A stretch of DNA of 64,000 bases from Phytohabitans kaempferiae. GTDB lineage: Bacteria; Actinomycetota; Actinomycetes; Mycobacteriales; Micromonosporaceae. Under the pieces are notes generated by a model. The model did not search any database. It worked only from the letters and a program-made list of their open reading frames with translations, and was not told the origin of the DNA. The position numbers and the translations under genes are program-made. Shown one piece after another: positions 24,870-33,669 of this stretch (its first letter is position 1; each line of letters begins with the position of its first letter). The stretch spans positions 124,001-188,000 of the forward strand of contig NZ_JBHLUH010000073.1 in NCBI RefSeq assembly GCF_042433955.1, given 5' to 3'.

Positions 24870-27317
24870 ATGCGGGTCATCGAGGAAGCTCTGCGGGCCC
24901 TTGACCTCGAGACCAAGGTCAAGCTCCTCTCCGGCCAGGATTTCTGGACCCTCCCCGCCATCCCCGAGATCGGCCTGGCCTCGCTGGTCATGTCCGACGG
25001 GCCGATCGGGCTGCGCGGCATCGGCTGGCGTCCCGACGACCCGTCCGTCGCGCTGCCCAGCCCCACCGCGCTCGCCGCCACCTGGGATCCGGCGCTGGCC
25101 CGCACGGCCGGGCGGCTGCTCGGGCAGGAGGCCCGCCGCAAGGGCGTACACGTGCTGCTCGCCCCGACCGTCAACCTGCACCGCAGCCCGCTCGGCGGCC
25201 GCCACTTCGAGTGCTACTCCGAAGACCCGCTGCTGACCGGCGAGATCGGCGCGGCGTACGTGGCCGGCGTGCAGGATCAGGGCGTCGGCACCACCGTCAA
25301 GCACTTCGTGGCCAACGACGCCGAGACCGACCGGTTCACAGTGGACGTTCGGGTCGGCGAGCGCGCCCTCCGCGAGCTGTACCTGGCCCCGTTCGAGCGG
25401 ATCGTGGCGGCCGGGGCGTGGGGCGCGATGGCGGCGTACAACACGGTCAACGGCACCACCATGACCGAGCACCGCGAGTTGCAGATCGGCGTGCTGAAGG
25501 GCGAGTGGGGCTTCGACGGCGTGATCGTCTCGGACTGGACCGCGGCCCGCTCCACCGCGCCGGCCGCCAACGGCGGGCTCGACGTGGTGATGCCCGCGGT
25601 CGGCGACCCCTGGGGCGAGGCGCTGGTCGCCGCGGTCCGCTCCGGCGCCGTCCCGGAGGAGGCGATCGACGACAAGGTACGCCGAGTGCTGCGCCTCGCC
25701 GCCCGGGTCGGCATCCTCGACGGCGCGCCGCCCGCGGTCGACGAGGCCGATCGGCCCTCCACACTCGACGGTGCGGAGGTCGCGCGGGAGATCGCCAGCC
25801 GCTCGTTCGTACTGGCACGCAACGAGGGCGGCCTGCTCCCCCTCGACGCGGCGCGGCTGCGTACGGTCGCCGTCTCCGGCGCGCTCGCCGCCGACGCCCG
25901 CGTGCAGGGCGGCGGGAGCGCGCTGGTGCGGCCGGCCGGCGTCGTCTCCCCGCTCGACGGGCTGACCGCGGCGCTCGTCGCCGCCTCGACGCCTTCCGCG
26001 ACGCTGGCGGCGGGCGAGGCCACCGCGTACGCCACGATGATGAACCTCCCCACGGTCACCTACTCGGTCGGCGCCGACCCGCGCCGCCGGGTCCCGGTCG
26101 CCACCGCTCCACAGTGGTGTGACATCACCGCCGTGCTCCGCGCCGCCGACGGCCGGGAGCTGCACCGCGCCTCGCTGCCGACCGCCACGGTGCGCTGGAT
26201 GGGCGCCCCGCCGCCCGGCGTGGCGCCGGAGGAGATCGCCGAGATCTCGCTCTCGGCCCGGCTCACCCCGGCCGCGGGCGGGGTGCACGAGCTGGCGACC
26301 GTCGGCTTCGGCGACTTCGTGTTCACGGCCGGCGGCCGCGTCCTCTTCGACGGCCCGATCTACCGCGACCACGACGAGTCCGACGTGTTCCGCGGCGCCG
26401 ACGAGCGCCGCTTTCCGGTGGAGCTGGCCGAGGGCGAGCCGGTCGACGTGGTGCTGACCCAGCGGGGCGGCAATCCGGGCTTCGTGTGGTTCGCGATCGG
26501 CCACGCCCCGCCGGCGCCCGGTCCGGAGGCGCTGCTCGACGAGGCGGCCCGCGCCGCGGCGGAGGCCGACGTCGCCGTGGTGGTCGTGGGCACGACCGAG
26601 GAGGTCGAGTCGGAGGGCTTCGACCGCACCACGCTCGCGCTGCCCGGCCGGCAGGACGAGCTGGTCTCCCGGGTCGCCGCCGCCAACCCGCGTACCGTCG
26701 TCGTGGTCAACGCCGGCTCCCCCGTGCTGATGCCGTGGGCGGGCGAGGTCGCCGCGATCCTGCTCACCTGGTTTCCGGGGCAGGAGGCGGGCCGGGCGCT
26801 CGCCGACGTCCTGCTCGGGCTGGCCGAGCCGGGCGGTCGCCTGCCCACCACCTGGCCCCGCCGCGACGCCGACGCGCTGCCGGTCACGCCGGTCGGCGGC
26901 GCGTTGCCGTACGACGAGGGCGTCTTCGTGGGCTACCGGGCCGAGCCGGCCGACCCGCTCTTCCCGTTCGGGCACGGGCTGGGCTACACCGAGTGGGCGT
27001 ACGAGTCACTCTCCATCGAAGCCGGCGTAGCGGTGGTGACGGTGCGAAACTCCGGCGTGCGGCCGGGCCGCGAGGTCGTGCAGCTCTACGCCGGGCCGTC
27101 CACGCCAGACCCCGAGCGCCCGCGCCGCTGGCTCGCCGGCTTCGCGGCGGTCGAGGCGGAGCCGGGCGAGACGGTCACGGCCCGGATCCCGCTGCCCGAG
27201 CGGGCATTCCAGGTGTGGGACGCCGGCTGGCGCACGGTGCCCGGCACCTACCTGATCGAGGCTGGGCACAGCGTGGCCGACCGCCGCCGCACCGTAGAGC
27301 TGACCGTCGCGCCCTAG
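24870..27317 (+). CDS. Glycoside hydrolase family 3 (beta-glucosidase-like)
   Basis: GH3 enzyme of 815 residues without a signal peptide, so cytoplasmic. The N-terminal barrel has MSDGPIGLRG, the TVKHFVANDAE motif and FDGVIVSDWTA, whose Asp is the nucleophile; the alpha/beta sandwich and a C-terminal fibronectin-III-like domain (GREVVQLYAGP) follow. An insert of about 150 residues near 395-540 (with GGRVLFDGPIYRD) resembles a PA14-type carbohydrate-binding insert found in many beta-glucosidases of this group. It stands alone between a terminator and the convergent rsmE gene. Sugar specificity (glucoside, xyloside or N-acetylhexosaminide) cannot be decided. Confidence 0.93.
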   Translation: MRVIEEALRALDLETKVKLLSGQDFWTLPAIPEIGLASLVMSDGPIGLRGIGWRPDDPSVALPSPTALAATWDPALARTAGRLLGQEARRKGVHVLLAPTVNLHRSPLGGRHFECYSEDPLLTGEIGAAYVAGVQDQGVGTTVKHFVANDAETDRFTVDVRVGERALRELYLAPFERIVAAGAWGAMAAYNTVNGTTMTEHRELQIGVLKGEWGFDGVIVSDWTAARSTAPAANGGLDVVMPAVGDPWGEALVAAVRSGAVPEEAIDDKVRRVLRLAARVGILDGAPPAVDEADRPSTLDGAEVAREIASRSFVLARNEGGLLPLDAARLRTVAVSGALAADARVQGGGSALVRPAGVVSPLDGLTAALVAASTPSATLAAGEATAYATMMNLPTVTYSVGADPRRRVPVATAPQWCDITAVLRAADGRELHRASLPTATVRWMGAPPPGVAPEEIAEISLSARLTPAAGGVHELATVGFGDFVFTAGGRVLFDGPIYRDHDESDVFRGADERRFPVELAEGEPVDVVLTQRGGNPGFVWFAIGHAPPAPGPEALLDEAARAAAEADVAVVVVGTTEEVESEGFDRTTLALPGRQDELVSRVAAANPRTVVVVNAGSPVLMPWAGEVAAILLTWFPGQEAGRALADVLLGLAEPGGRLPTTWPRRDADALPVTPVGGALPYDEGVFVGYRAEPADPLFPFGHGLGYTEWAYESLSIEAGVAVVTVRNSGVRPGREVVQLYAGPSTPDPERPRRWLAGFAAVEAEPGETVTARIPLPERAFQVWDAGWRTVPGTYLIEAGHSVADRRRTVELTVAP

Positions 27318-27327
27318 CCAGGGCCTG

Positions 27328-27369
27328 TCCTACCAGCGCCCCAGCCGGTCCTACCAGCGCCCCAGCCGG
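27328..27369. repeat. Perfect 21 bp tandem duplication across the rsmE stop codon
   Basis: The 21 bases at 27328-27348 are repeated exactly at 27349-27369. The second copy holds the last codons and the stop (27351-27353) of rsmE, so the first copy is a duplicate of the gene end that now lies 3' of the stop. It fills nearly all of the short gap to the glycosidase gene. Confidence 0.95.
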
Positions 27370-28064
27370 GTCGCGAGCACGGCGAGGGCGGCCACGCCGG
27401 CGGTGGAGGTGCGCAGCACCGCGTCGCCGAGGCGCACCGCGCGGGCGCCGGCCGCCTCGAAGGTGGCCAGCTCCTCCGGCGCGATGCCGCCCTCGGGGCC
27501 CACCACCAGGGTGATCTCGCCGGCGGGCGGCAGCTCGACCGAGGTCAGCCGCTCCTTGGCCTCCTCGTGCAGCACCAGCGTGGCGCGGGCGGCCGCCTCG
27601 CGGGTCGTGGCGGCGGGGGCCACCACCGGAAGCCACGGGCGGCGGGCCTGCTTGGCGGCCTCGCGGGCGGTGGCGACCCAGCGCTCGCGGGCCCGGTCGC
27701 CCCGCTCGCCGCGCCACCGCACCACCGAGCGGGCGGCGGCCCAGGGCACGATCTCGTCGACACCGGCCTCGGTCATCGCCTGTACTGCCAGCTCGCCCCG
27801 CTCCCCCTTGGCGATGCCCTGGATCACCACCACGCGGGGGTCGGGCGGCTCAACGTACTCCCGGCTTTTGATCTGGAGGTCGAGGCTGCCCCGGCCGGCG
27901 GCGGTGACCACGGCGGTGGCCGTGCCGCCCCGCCCGTCGGCGAGCAGCAGCTCCTCGCCGGCGCGCAACCGCTGGACGGTGGCCGCGTGGTGCCCCTCCG
28001 GGCCGTCGAGGACGCACGTGGGCCCGGACGGCAGCTCGGCGACCAGGAAGAGCGGGACCGTCAC
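27351..28064 (-). CDS. rsmE: 16S rRNA (uracil-1498-N3)-methyltransferase RsmE
   Basis: RsmE (237 residues), a SPOUT-fold methyltransferase that modifies U1498 of 16S rRNA with S-adenosylmethionine. An N-terminal PUA-like part (about 1-75) precedes the catalytic domain; EITLVVGPEGGIAPEELATFE (about 181-201) and VRLGDAVLRTSTAGVAAL are the SPOUT knot motifs. Start GTG 28064. It is third in the heat-shock-type operon hrcA-dnaJ-rsmE, the common arrangement. The extreme C-terminus is covered by a 21 bp tandem duplication. Confidence 0.96.
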   Translation of the reverse strand: MTVPLFLVAELPSGPTCVLDGPEGHHAATVQRLRAGEELLLADGRGGTATAVVTAAGRGSLDLQIKSREYVEPPDPRVVVIQGIAKGERGELAVQAMTEAGVDEIVPWAAARSVVRWRGERGDRARERWVATAREAAKQARRPWLPVVAPAATTREAAARATLVLHEEAKERLTSVELPPAGEITLVVGPEGGIAPEELATFEAAGARAVRLGDAVLRTSTAGVAALAVLATRLGRW

Positions 28065-28125
28065 GTCGCCGCCATTGATCGCTCGCTCACCGCCGTCGCG
28101 GGTGAGCGCCGCGCGCCGCGCTCAC

Positions 28126-29259
28126 TCACGCGTGGCCGTTGAAGGCGTCTCGCATGCGCGAGAAGAAGCCGCCCTGCTTGGTCAGCTCGGCGACCTCCTC
28201 GCCCCGGGTCTTGGCGAACTCGCGCAGGATCCGCTCCTGCTCCGGGTCGAGCTTCGTCGGCGTACGCACGTCGAGGTGGACGAAGAGGTCGCCCCGCCCG
28301 GTGCCACGCAGGTGGGGCACGCCGCGGGCGCGCAGCCGCAGTGTGGCGCCGGGCTGCGTGCCGGGCTTGACGTCGAGCTGCTCCTCGCTGTCGAGCGTCT
28401 TGATCGTCAGGCGCGTGCCGAGGGCGGCGGCGGTCATCGGGACCGTGACCCGGCAGTGCAGGTCGTCGCCCTTGCGGGAGTAGACGTCGTGCGGCCGCTC
28501 GTGGATCTCCACGTAGAGGTCGCCGGCCGTGCCGCCACCGGGGCCGACCTCGCCCTGCTGGGCCAGGCGGATGCGCATGCCGTCTTCGACCCCGGCCGGG
28601 ATCTTCACGGTCAGTGAGCGGCGGGTGCGGACCCGGCCATCCCCGCCGCACGTGGCGCAGGGGTGCGGGATCACCGTGCCGTAGCCCTGGCAGACCGTGC
28701 AGGGGCGGGACGAGACGACCTGGCCGAGGAACGTGCGCTGCACCGACTGCACCTCGCCGCGCCCACCGCACGCCTCACAGGTGGCGAGGTGTGTGCCCGC
28801 CGCGGTGCCCGCACCGGAACATGTGGTGCAGAGCACAGCGGTGTCGACCGTGATCGGCGCCTCGACCCCGAACGCGGTCTCGGTCAGGTCGAGCTCCAGC
28901 CGCAGGACCGCGTCGGCCCCCGGCCGTGTACGCGAACGCGGCCCGCGCGCCCCGGCAGCCGTGCCGAAGAACGCGTCCATGATGTCCTGGAATCCGACGA
29001 ACGGACCCGCGCCGGGGGCACCGCCAGGCCCACCGCCGCCGGGCGCGAGAGGGTCGCCGCCCAGGTCGACGATCTGCCGCTTCTGGTCGTCGGAAAGCAC
29101 CTCGTAGGCGGCGTTGATGTCCTTGAACTTCTCGTGCGCATCCGGATCCGGGTTGACGTCCGGGTGGTACTGGCGGGCCAGCTTCCGGTAGGCGCGCTTG
29201 ATCTCATCGTCGGATGCCTCTCGGCTCACACCGAGAATCCCGTAGTAGTCCTTGGCCAC
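28126..29259 (-). CDS. dnaJ: Chaperone DnaJ (second paralog)
   Basis: DnaJ/Hsp40 co-chaperone of 377 residues that stimulates DnaK and binds unfolded proteins. J domain with HPD at residues 32-34, a Gly-rich linker, four CxxCxGxG zinc motifs (CTTCSGAG, CEACGGRG, CTVCQGYG, CATCGGDG) and the C-terminal substrate-binding domain. I chose GTG 29259 (family start AKDYYGILGVS); the longer ATG 29277 adds six residues. It lies 37 nt after hrcA, so it is a HrcA/CIRCE-controlled gene and corresponds to DnaJ2 of actinobacteria. Confidence 0.96.
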   Translation of the reverse strand: MAKDYYGILGVSREASDDEIKRAYRKLARQYHPDVNPDPDAHEKFKDINAAYEVLSDDQKRQIVDLGGDPLAPGGGGPGGAPGAGPFVGFQDIMDAFFGTAAGARGPRSRTRPGADAVLRLELDLTETAFGVEAPITVDTAVLCTTCSGAGTAAGTHLATCEACGGRGEVQSVQRTFLGQVVSSRPCTVCQGYGTVIPHPCATCGGDGRVRTRRSLTVKIPAGVEDGMRIRLAQQGEVGPGGGTAGDLYVEIHERPHDVYSRKGDDLHCRVTVPMTAAALGTRLTIKTLDSEEQLDVKPGTQPGATLRLRARGVPHLRGTGRGDLFVHLDVRTPTKLDPEQERILREFAKTRGEEVAELTKQGGFFSRMRDAFNGHA

Positions 29260-29296
29260 TGCGTTCCGTGTCCTCATGTTCTCGCGCTGTCCCGGG

Positions 29297-30319
29297 CTAA
29301 TTGTTTCCCAACAGATCGCCTACGTAGCGTGCCACGGCGCGCACCGTGGCGATGGTGCCGGGGTAATCCATCCTCGTCGGCCCGAGGACACCGAGACCAC
29401 CCACGATTGTGGCGCCTGGACCGTATCCAGTGCTGACAACCGAGGTGGACCGCAGGTTGTCGATCTCATTTTCGTCGCCGATGCGGACCCGGAGGGTGTC
29501 CGCGTCAGCCTCCCCGAGGAGCTTGAGCAGGATGACCTCCTCCTCGAGGGCCTCGAGGATCGGGCGCAGCGAGCCCTGGAAGTCGAGCAGCCCACCCCGG
29601 GTGAGGTTGGCCCGGCCGGCGAGCGCGATCCGCTCGTCGTGCCGCTCGACCAGCGCCTCCAGCAGCACTGAGGCGAGGGTGGCCATGGTGGCGCGGTCGT
29701 CCGGCGCGACCTCCTCGACAAGCGCCTGGACCAGCGGCGGCGTCTCCGACAGCCGCTTGCCCACGAGCTTTTCGTTGACCATCCGACGCAGGTCGGTGAT
29801 GGCGTCGTCCTGCACGGGCGCGGGCAGCTCGACCAGCCGCTGCTCGACCCGGCCGGTGTCGGCGATCATCACGAGCATGAGCCGTGTGGTGGAGATCGGC
29901 ACCAGCTCCAGATGGCGCACCGAGGAGCGGGTCAGGCTCGGGTATTGCACCACGGCGACCTGCCGGGTCAGCTGAGCCAGCAACCGCACCGTGCGATGCA
30001 CCACATCGTCGAGATCGAGCGCCCCGGCGAGGAACCGCTCGATCGCCCGCCGCTCCGCCGGGCTCAGCGGCTTGACCCGGGAGAGCCGGTCGACGAAGAG
30101 CCGGTAGCCACGGTCGGTGGGGACCCGACCGGCACTGGTGTGCGGCTGTCGGATGTAGCCCTCCTCCTCCAGCACGGCCATGTCGTTGCGCACAGTCGCG
30201 GGCGAGACGCCCAACTGGTGTCGCTCGACCAGAGCCTTGCTGCCGACCGGCTCCTGAGTGGCGACGTAGTCCTCGACGATCGCACGGAGCACGTCGAGCT
30301 TGCGGTCATCGAGACTCAC
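29297..30319 (-). CDS. hrcA: Heat-inducible transcription repressor HrcA
   Basis: HrcA (340 residues), repressor of class I heat-shock genes through the CIRCE operator. The winged-helix N-terminus contains VSPATVRNDMAVLEEEGYIRQPHTSAGRVPT split over residues 38-70; a GAF-like middle and HrcA C-terminal domain follow, ending in LGPTRMDYPGTIATVRAVAR. GTG 30319 with GGGGG five bases upstream is the likely start; longer frames overrun the operator. Its own promoter carries CIRCE (30350-30376), which implies autorepression together with dnaJ and rsmE. Confidence 0.97.
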   Translation of the reverse strand: MSLDDRKLDVLRAIVEDYVATQEPVGSKALVERHQLGVSPATVRNDMAVLEEEGYIRQPHTSAGRVPTDRGYRLFVDRLSRVKPLSPAERRAIERFLAGALDLDDVVHRTVRLLAQLTRQVAVVQYPSLTRSSVRHLELVPISTTRLMLVMIADTGRVEQRLVELPAPVQDDAITDLRRMVNEKLVGKRLSETPPLVQALVEEVAPDDRATMATLASVLLEALVERHDERIALAGRANLTRGGLLDFQGSLRPILEALEEEVILLKLLGEADADTLRVRIGDENEIDNLRSTSVVSTGYGPGATIVGGLGVLGPTRMDYPGTIATVRAVARYVGDLLGNN

Positions 30320-30349
30320 TGTCACCCCCTGCCGCACCAGATGAGAGGA

Positions 30350-30376
30350 CTGGCACTCGACTGTAGCGAGTGCCAG
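30350..30376 (-). promoter_or_regulatory. CIRCE operator of hrcA
   Basis: The arms CTGGCACTC (30350-30358) and GAGTGCCAG (30368-30376) are perfect inverted repeats separated by exactly nine bases, the CIRCE layout (consensus arm TTAGCACTC). It is 31 bp upstream of the hrcA start. HrcA with GroEL normally binds here under non-stress conditions. Confidence 0.96.
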
Positions 30377-30570
30377 TCTACGTCGCATCCCCCGGCCACC
30401 GCGATGATCTCTTTGGGCGCTATGAACCTTTTTCCGCCCCACCTCGCGGCGCGTCATCGCCCCGCGCGGAGAGCCTTGCCACAGGACGATGCTGGTCGAA
30501 ATGGGTTCATCCGGGACTTCTTGAGAGTGTTGTGTGGCGCGGCTTGAGCCGTACCCCTACCGTGACCCCC

Positions 30571-31194
30571 ATGACTGAACCACCTCGCCCTCCCGGAGAG
30601 AGCGAGCCGGGCGCCACGCCACCGGACCCGCACTCTCCGCCGACACCCCCAGCGTCCTACTCGATGCCGGGCGAGGCTCCCTCTCCCGGTTACGCACCCC
30701 CACCGAGTGAACCGCCACTTTCGGGCGGCACCGGCTACCCGCCGCCGGGGGGCTACCCCCCGCCCGGTGGTTCCTACCCGCCGCCCGGCTATCCGCCGCA
30801 GGGCCCGCCCGGCGGCTATTACGGGGCTGGCCCGGCGCCGGCCGGCTACGCCACCAACGACGAGAAGACCTGGGCGCTGGTCGCCCACTTCGGCGGCGCG
30901 GCCGGTGCGTTCGTCGGCGGCGGCACGCTGGGCTGGGTCGGCCCGCTCGTCGCGCTCCTGGCGAAGGGCAACCAGTCGCCGACCGTACGCGCGCACGCGG
31001 TCGCGGCGCTCAACTTCCAGCTACTCTGGTCGATCATCACGGTGATCAGCTGGATCCTGGTCTGCGCGCTGATCGGCTTCATCCTCGCCCCGATCGCCAT
31101 GATCATCGCGATCGTCTTCGGCATCATCGGCGGCGTGAAGGCCAACGACGGGCAGTTGTACAGCTACCCGATGAGCATCTCGATGATCAAGTAA
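30571..31194 (+). CDS. DUF4870-domain membrane protein with a Pro/Gly/Tyr-rich head
   Basis: Predicted 207-residue membrane protein. The first ~95 residues are low-complexity (repeated YPPPGG-type units), followed by a DUF4870 domain: DEKTWALVAHFGG, then VGPLVALLAKG and VRAHAVAALNFQL, and two to three hydrophobic segments to the end. Function of the family is unknown. ATG 30571 is the only sensible start. A terminator (31211-31240) and a repeat module follow before the converging hemW gene. Confidence 0.88.
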   Translation: MTEPPRPPGESEPGATPPDPHSPPTPPASYSMPGEAPSPGYAPPPSEPPLSGGTGYPPPGGYPPPGGSYPPPGYPPQGPPGGYYGAGPAPAGYATNDEKTWALVAHFGGAAGAFVGGGTLGWVGPLVALLAKGNQSPTVRAHAVAALNFQLLWSIITVISWILVCALIGFILAPIAMIIAIVFGIIGGVKANDGQLYSYPMSISMIK

Positions 31195-31210
31195 CAGACA
31201 GCGAGACCAC

Positions 31211-31240
31211 GACCCCGGAGACCACCTGGTCTCCGGGGTC
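31211..31240 (+). terminator. Intrinsic hairpin after the DUF4870 gene
   Basis: GACCCCGGAGACC (31211-31223) pairs perfectly with GGTCTCCGGGGTC (31228-31240), four-base loop, followed by TTCGCTGT; further outside, ACAGCGA and TCGCTGT extend the symmetry. It lies 16 bp after the stop codon. Confidence 0.85.
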
Positions 31241-31270
31241 TTCGCTGTCACCAAGGGCCTTGGACGATTC

Positions 31271-31328
31271 GAGCTACCGCGACGTCCGCCGTGGTCCATA
31301 CCGCTGCTCCCGCAGCCTCACCCGCCGC
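31271..31328 (+). repeat. Convergent-junction module, copy B
   Basis: The 58-base module reads GAGCTACCGCGACG at the left and carries GCTGCTCCCGCAGC (hairpin with loop TCCC) in the middle, matching copies A, C and D. Here it faces rightward and directly precedes, after about 48 bases, the palindromic element at 31377. It lies between the 3' ends of the DUF4870 gene and hemW. Confidence 0.85.
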
Positions 31329-31376
31329 GATTCACGACCACGCCCCGGCCCGTGCGTGGCGAAAAGTGACCCCACA

Positions 31377-31476
31377 GAGCCTGTTGCAAAATCGTCAGAT
31401 TCGCGCGAACTGAGGGTCGCGCTAACCTCGCTGGCCGCCGTTCGACGGCCAGCGACCGATACAGCCGTGTTCTTCT
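31377..31476. repeat. MITE-like palindromic element, copy 2, truncated
   Basis: The left 16 bp terminal repeat (31377-31392) and about 100 bases of the 139 bp element are present, nearly identical to copies 1 and 3 (one C shorter in the run after GCTAA). The match stops after TTCTTCT at 31476; the right ~37 bases and right terminal repeat are missing. The break point coincides with the hemW stop codon (31476-31478). Confidence 0.85.
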
Positions 31477-32675
31477 TAGGTCAGCAGGTCGCGCACCACC
31501 GCGTCGGCGAGCAGCCGGCCACGGAGTGTCAGCACCGCGTGCCCCGCGCGGATCTCCAGCAGCCTGCTCGCCGCCGCCCGTGCGGCCGCCTCCCGGCCCG
31601 CTTCGTCGAGCGCGGCGAGCGGCAGGCCGGATGCCAGCCGCAGCCGCAGCATCACGTCTTCCATGTGCCGCTCGTCCGCCGACAGCACCTCGCGCGCGTG
31701 ACCGGGCGACTCGCCGGCGGCCAGGCGGGACGCGTACGCCGAGGGGTGCTTGACGTTCCACCAGCGCACGCCGCCGACGTGGCTGTGCGCCCCCGGCCCG
31801 AGGCCCCACCAGTCGCCGCCGGTCCAGTAGAGGAGGTTGTGCCGGCACCGCGCAGCCGGGCCCGCCGCCCAGTTGGAGACCTCGTACCAGGTGAGGCCGG
31901 CCGCGCCGAGGGCGGCCTCCGCGGCCAGGTAGCGGTCGGCGGCGACATCGTCATCGGGGTACGGCAGGTCGCCTCGGCGCATCCGGGCGGCCAGCCGCGT
32001 GCCGTCCTCCACGATCAGCGAGTACGCGCTCACGTGGTCGACGCCCGCCCCCACCGCCGCCGCGAGCGAGGCGGCGAAGTCGTCTGCGGTCTCGCCCGGC
32101 GTGCCGTAGATCAGGTCGAGGTTGACGTGGTCGAACCCGGCTTCGCGGGCGTCGATCGCCGCGGCCGGCGCACGGCCCGCGGTGTGGCGCCGCTCCAGCA
32201 CCTGGAGTACGCCCGGCGCGACCGACTGCATGCCCAGCGAGACCCGGGTGAAGCCGGCCTTGCGCAGGCGCTGGAGCGAGGCGGGCGTGACCGACTCGGG
32301 GTTGGCCTCGGTGGTGACCTCGGCATCCGCGGCAAGCCCCCAGGTGCGGTCGACGGCGTCGAGGATGCGGGCGAGGTCGTCCGGGTCGAGGAGCGTGGGC
32401 GTGCCGCCGCCGACGAAGACCGTGTCGACCCGGGGCGGCGCCACGATCCGGCCCGCCAGGGCCAGCTCGGCGAGCACGGTGTCCGCGTACTCGTCGCGGC
32501 TCGCGCCCCCGCCCAGCTCAGTCGCCGTGTACGTGTTGAAGTCGCAGTAGCCGCACCGGCTGGCGCAGAAGGGCACGTGCACGTAGACGCCGAAGCCGCG
32601 CCCGCCCAGCCTGGTGCCGGGCGGCAACGCGCCGTCGCGGGGCACGGCCTCGCCTTCTGGGAGCGGTCCTGGCAT
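31476..32675 (-). CDS. hemW: Radical SAM haem chaperone HemW (coproporphyrinogen oxidase-like)
   Basis: HemW (399 residues), a radical-SAM protein that inserts haem into target proteins; annotated in older data as oxygen-independent coproporphyrinogen III oxidase. The [4Fe-4S] motif CASRCGYC gives Cys37, Cys41, Cys44; the TIM-barrel motifs VFVGGGTPTLL, TTEANPES, SLGMQS and DLIYGTPGE follow, and a HemN_C domain ends the protein. A true CPO has an extra N-terminal Cys, absent here. ATG 32675. The stop codon TAA is formed at the edge of the truncated repeat, but the protein ends at the usual place. Confidence 0.95.
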   Translation of the reverse strand: MPGPLPEGEAVPRDGALPPGTRLGGRGFGVYVHVPFCASRCGYCDFNTYTATELGGGASRDEYADTVLAELALAGRIVAPPRVDTVFVGGGTPTLLDPDDLARILDAVDRTWGLAADAEVTTEANPESVTPASLQRLRKAGFTRVSLGMQSVAPGVLQVLERRHTAGRAPAAAIDAREAGFDHVNLDLIYGTPGETADDFAASLAAAVGAGVDHVSAYSLIVEDGTRLAARMRRGDLPYPDDDVAADRYLAAEAALGAAGLTWYEVSNWAAGPAARCRHNLLYWTGGDWWGLGPGAHSHVGGVRWWNVKHPSAYASRLAAGESPGHAREVLSADERHMEDVMLRLRLASGLPLAALDEAGREAAARAAASRLLEIRAGHAVLTLRGRLLADAVVRDLLT

Positions 32676-32693
32676 GCCCTCTAGTCTGCCCGC

Positions 32694-33581
32694 ATGAGCG
32701 AGCGCAGCGAACGATCCAACAGGCTGGTCCGTGTCGAGATCGGGCAGGGCGTGGCGACCCTCACGCTGGACAGCCCGCACAACCGCAACGCCCTCTCCAC
32801 TCCCCTGATGACCGAGTTGCTGGAGGCGCTGGCGGCGGCCGAGGGCGACGAGTCGGTACGCGTGGTGGTGCTCTCCCACACCGGGCCGGTCTTCTGCTCC
32901 GGCGCCGACCTCAAGGAGACCGCCGAGGCTACGGCCCCGGAGGCTGGCGACCACCAGGATGGACCAAGCCGGCCGCCGGGGCCCGCGCGAGCGGAGCGAG
33001 CGCCAACTGGCACGGCGAGCGGGCGGATCCCGGTGGGGATGCTCGGCGACGTACTCGCGGCGATCTGGGAGTGCCCCAAGCCGGTGGTGGCCCGCGTTGG
33101 CGGACCGGCGCGGGCCGGTGGCCTCGGCCTGGTGGCCGCCGCCGACATCGCGATCTGCGCGGAGGAGGCCACCTTCGCCTTCTCCGAGGTACGGCTGGGC
33201 GTGGTGCCCGCGGTGATCTCGGCGACCGTGCTACCCCGCCTCACCCCGCGGGCAGCGGCCGAGCTCTTCCTGACCGGGGACACGTTCGACGGACGGCGGG
33301 CCGCGCAGATCGGCCTGGTCAGCGCGGCCGCGCCGGCGGAGGCGCTGGACGCCACCGTCGCCTCCTACTGCGGCGCGCTGGTGCTCGGCGGCCCGGAGGC
33401 GCTCGCCGGTACGAAAGGCATCCTGCACCGGAGATCGACCGCTACCGTACGTGAAGAGCTTGCCGAGCTGTCGGCCCTCTCGGTGGGCTACTTCCAATCC
33501 GAGGAGGGGCGGGAAGGCGTTCGAGCGTTTCGGGAGAAACGCCACGCGTCGTGGGTGCCTGAGGGCTCCAGGCGGGGTTGA
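32694..33581 (+). CDS. Enoyl-CoA hydratase/isomerase family protein with an insertion
   Basis: Crotonase-fold protein of 295 residues. CSGADLKETAE (oxyanion-hole loop, about 66-76) and the second family motif VGGPARAGGLGLVAAADIAIC are clear; ATFAFSEVRLGVVPA follows. Between residues ~80 and ~110 there is an unusual Pro/Arg/Gly-rich stretch that includes the GAGCGGAGCGAGCG-type string also seen in intergenic repeats, so it looks like an in-frame insertion. The N-terminus (MSERSERSNR) is encoded by a similar repeat string; the true start may be a little further in. It diverges from hemW 18 bp away. Substrate unknown. Confidence 0.85.
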   Translation: MSERSERSNRLVRVEIGQGVATLTLDSPHNRNALSTPLMTELLEALAAAEGDESVRVVVLSHTGPVFCSGADLKETAEATAPEAGDHQDGPSRPPGPARAERAPTGTASGRIPVGMLGDVLAAIWECPKPVVARVGGPARAGGLGLVAAADIAICAEEATFAFSEVRLGVVPAVISATVLPRLTPRAAAELFLTGDTFDGRRAAQIGLVSAAAPAEALDATVASYCGALVLGGPEALAGTKGILHRRSTATVREELAELSALSVGYFQSEEGREGVRAFREKRHASWVPEGSRRG

Positions 33582-33669
33582 GTCCCCCTTCCGCGCCAAA
33601 ACGGCCACGGGTACGGTCGCCGTCAGAATCAGGTCGTACCCTGGACGGACAACTCAGTGAGGGGTGACG

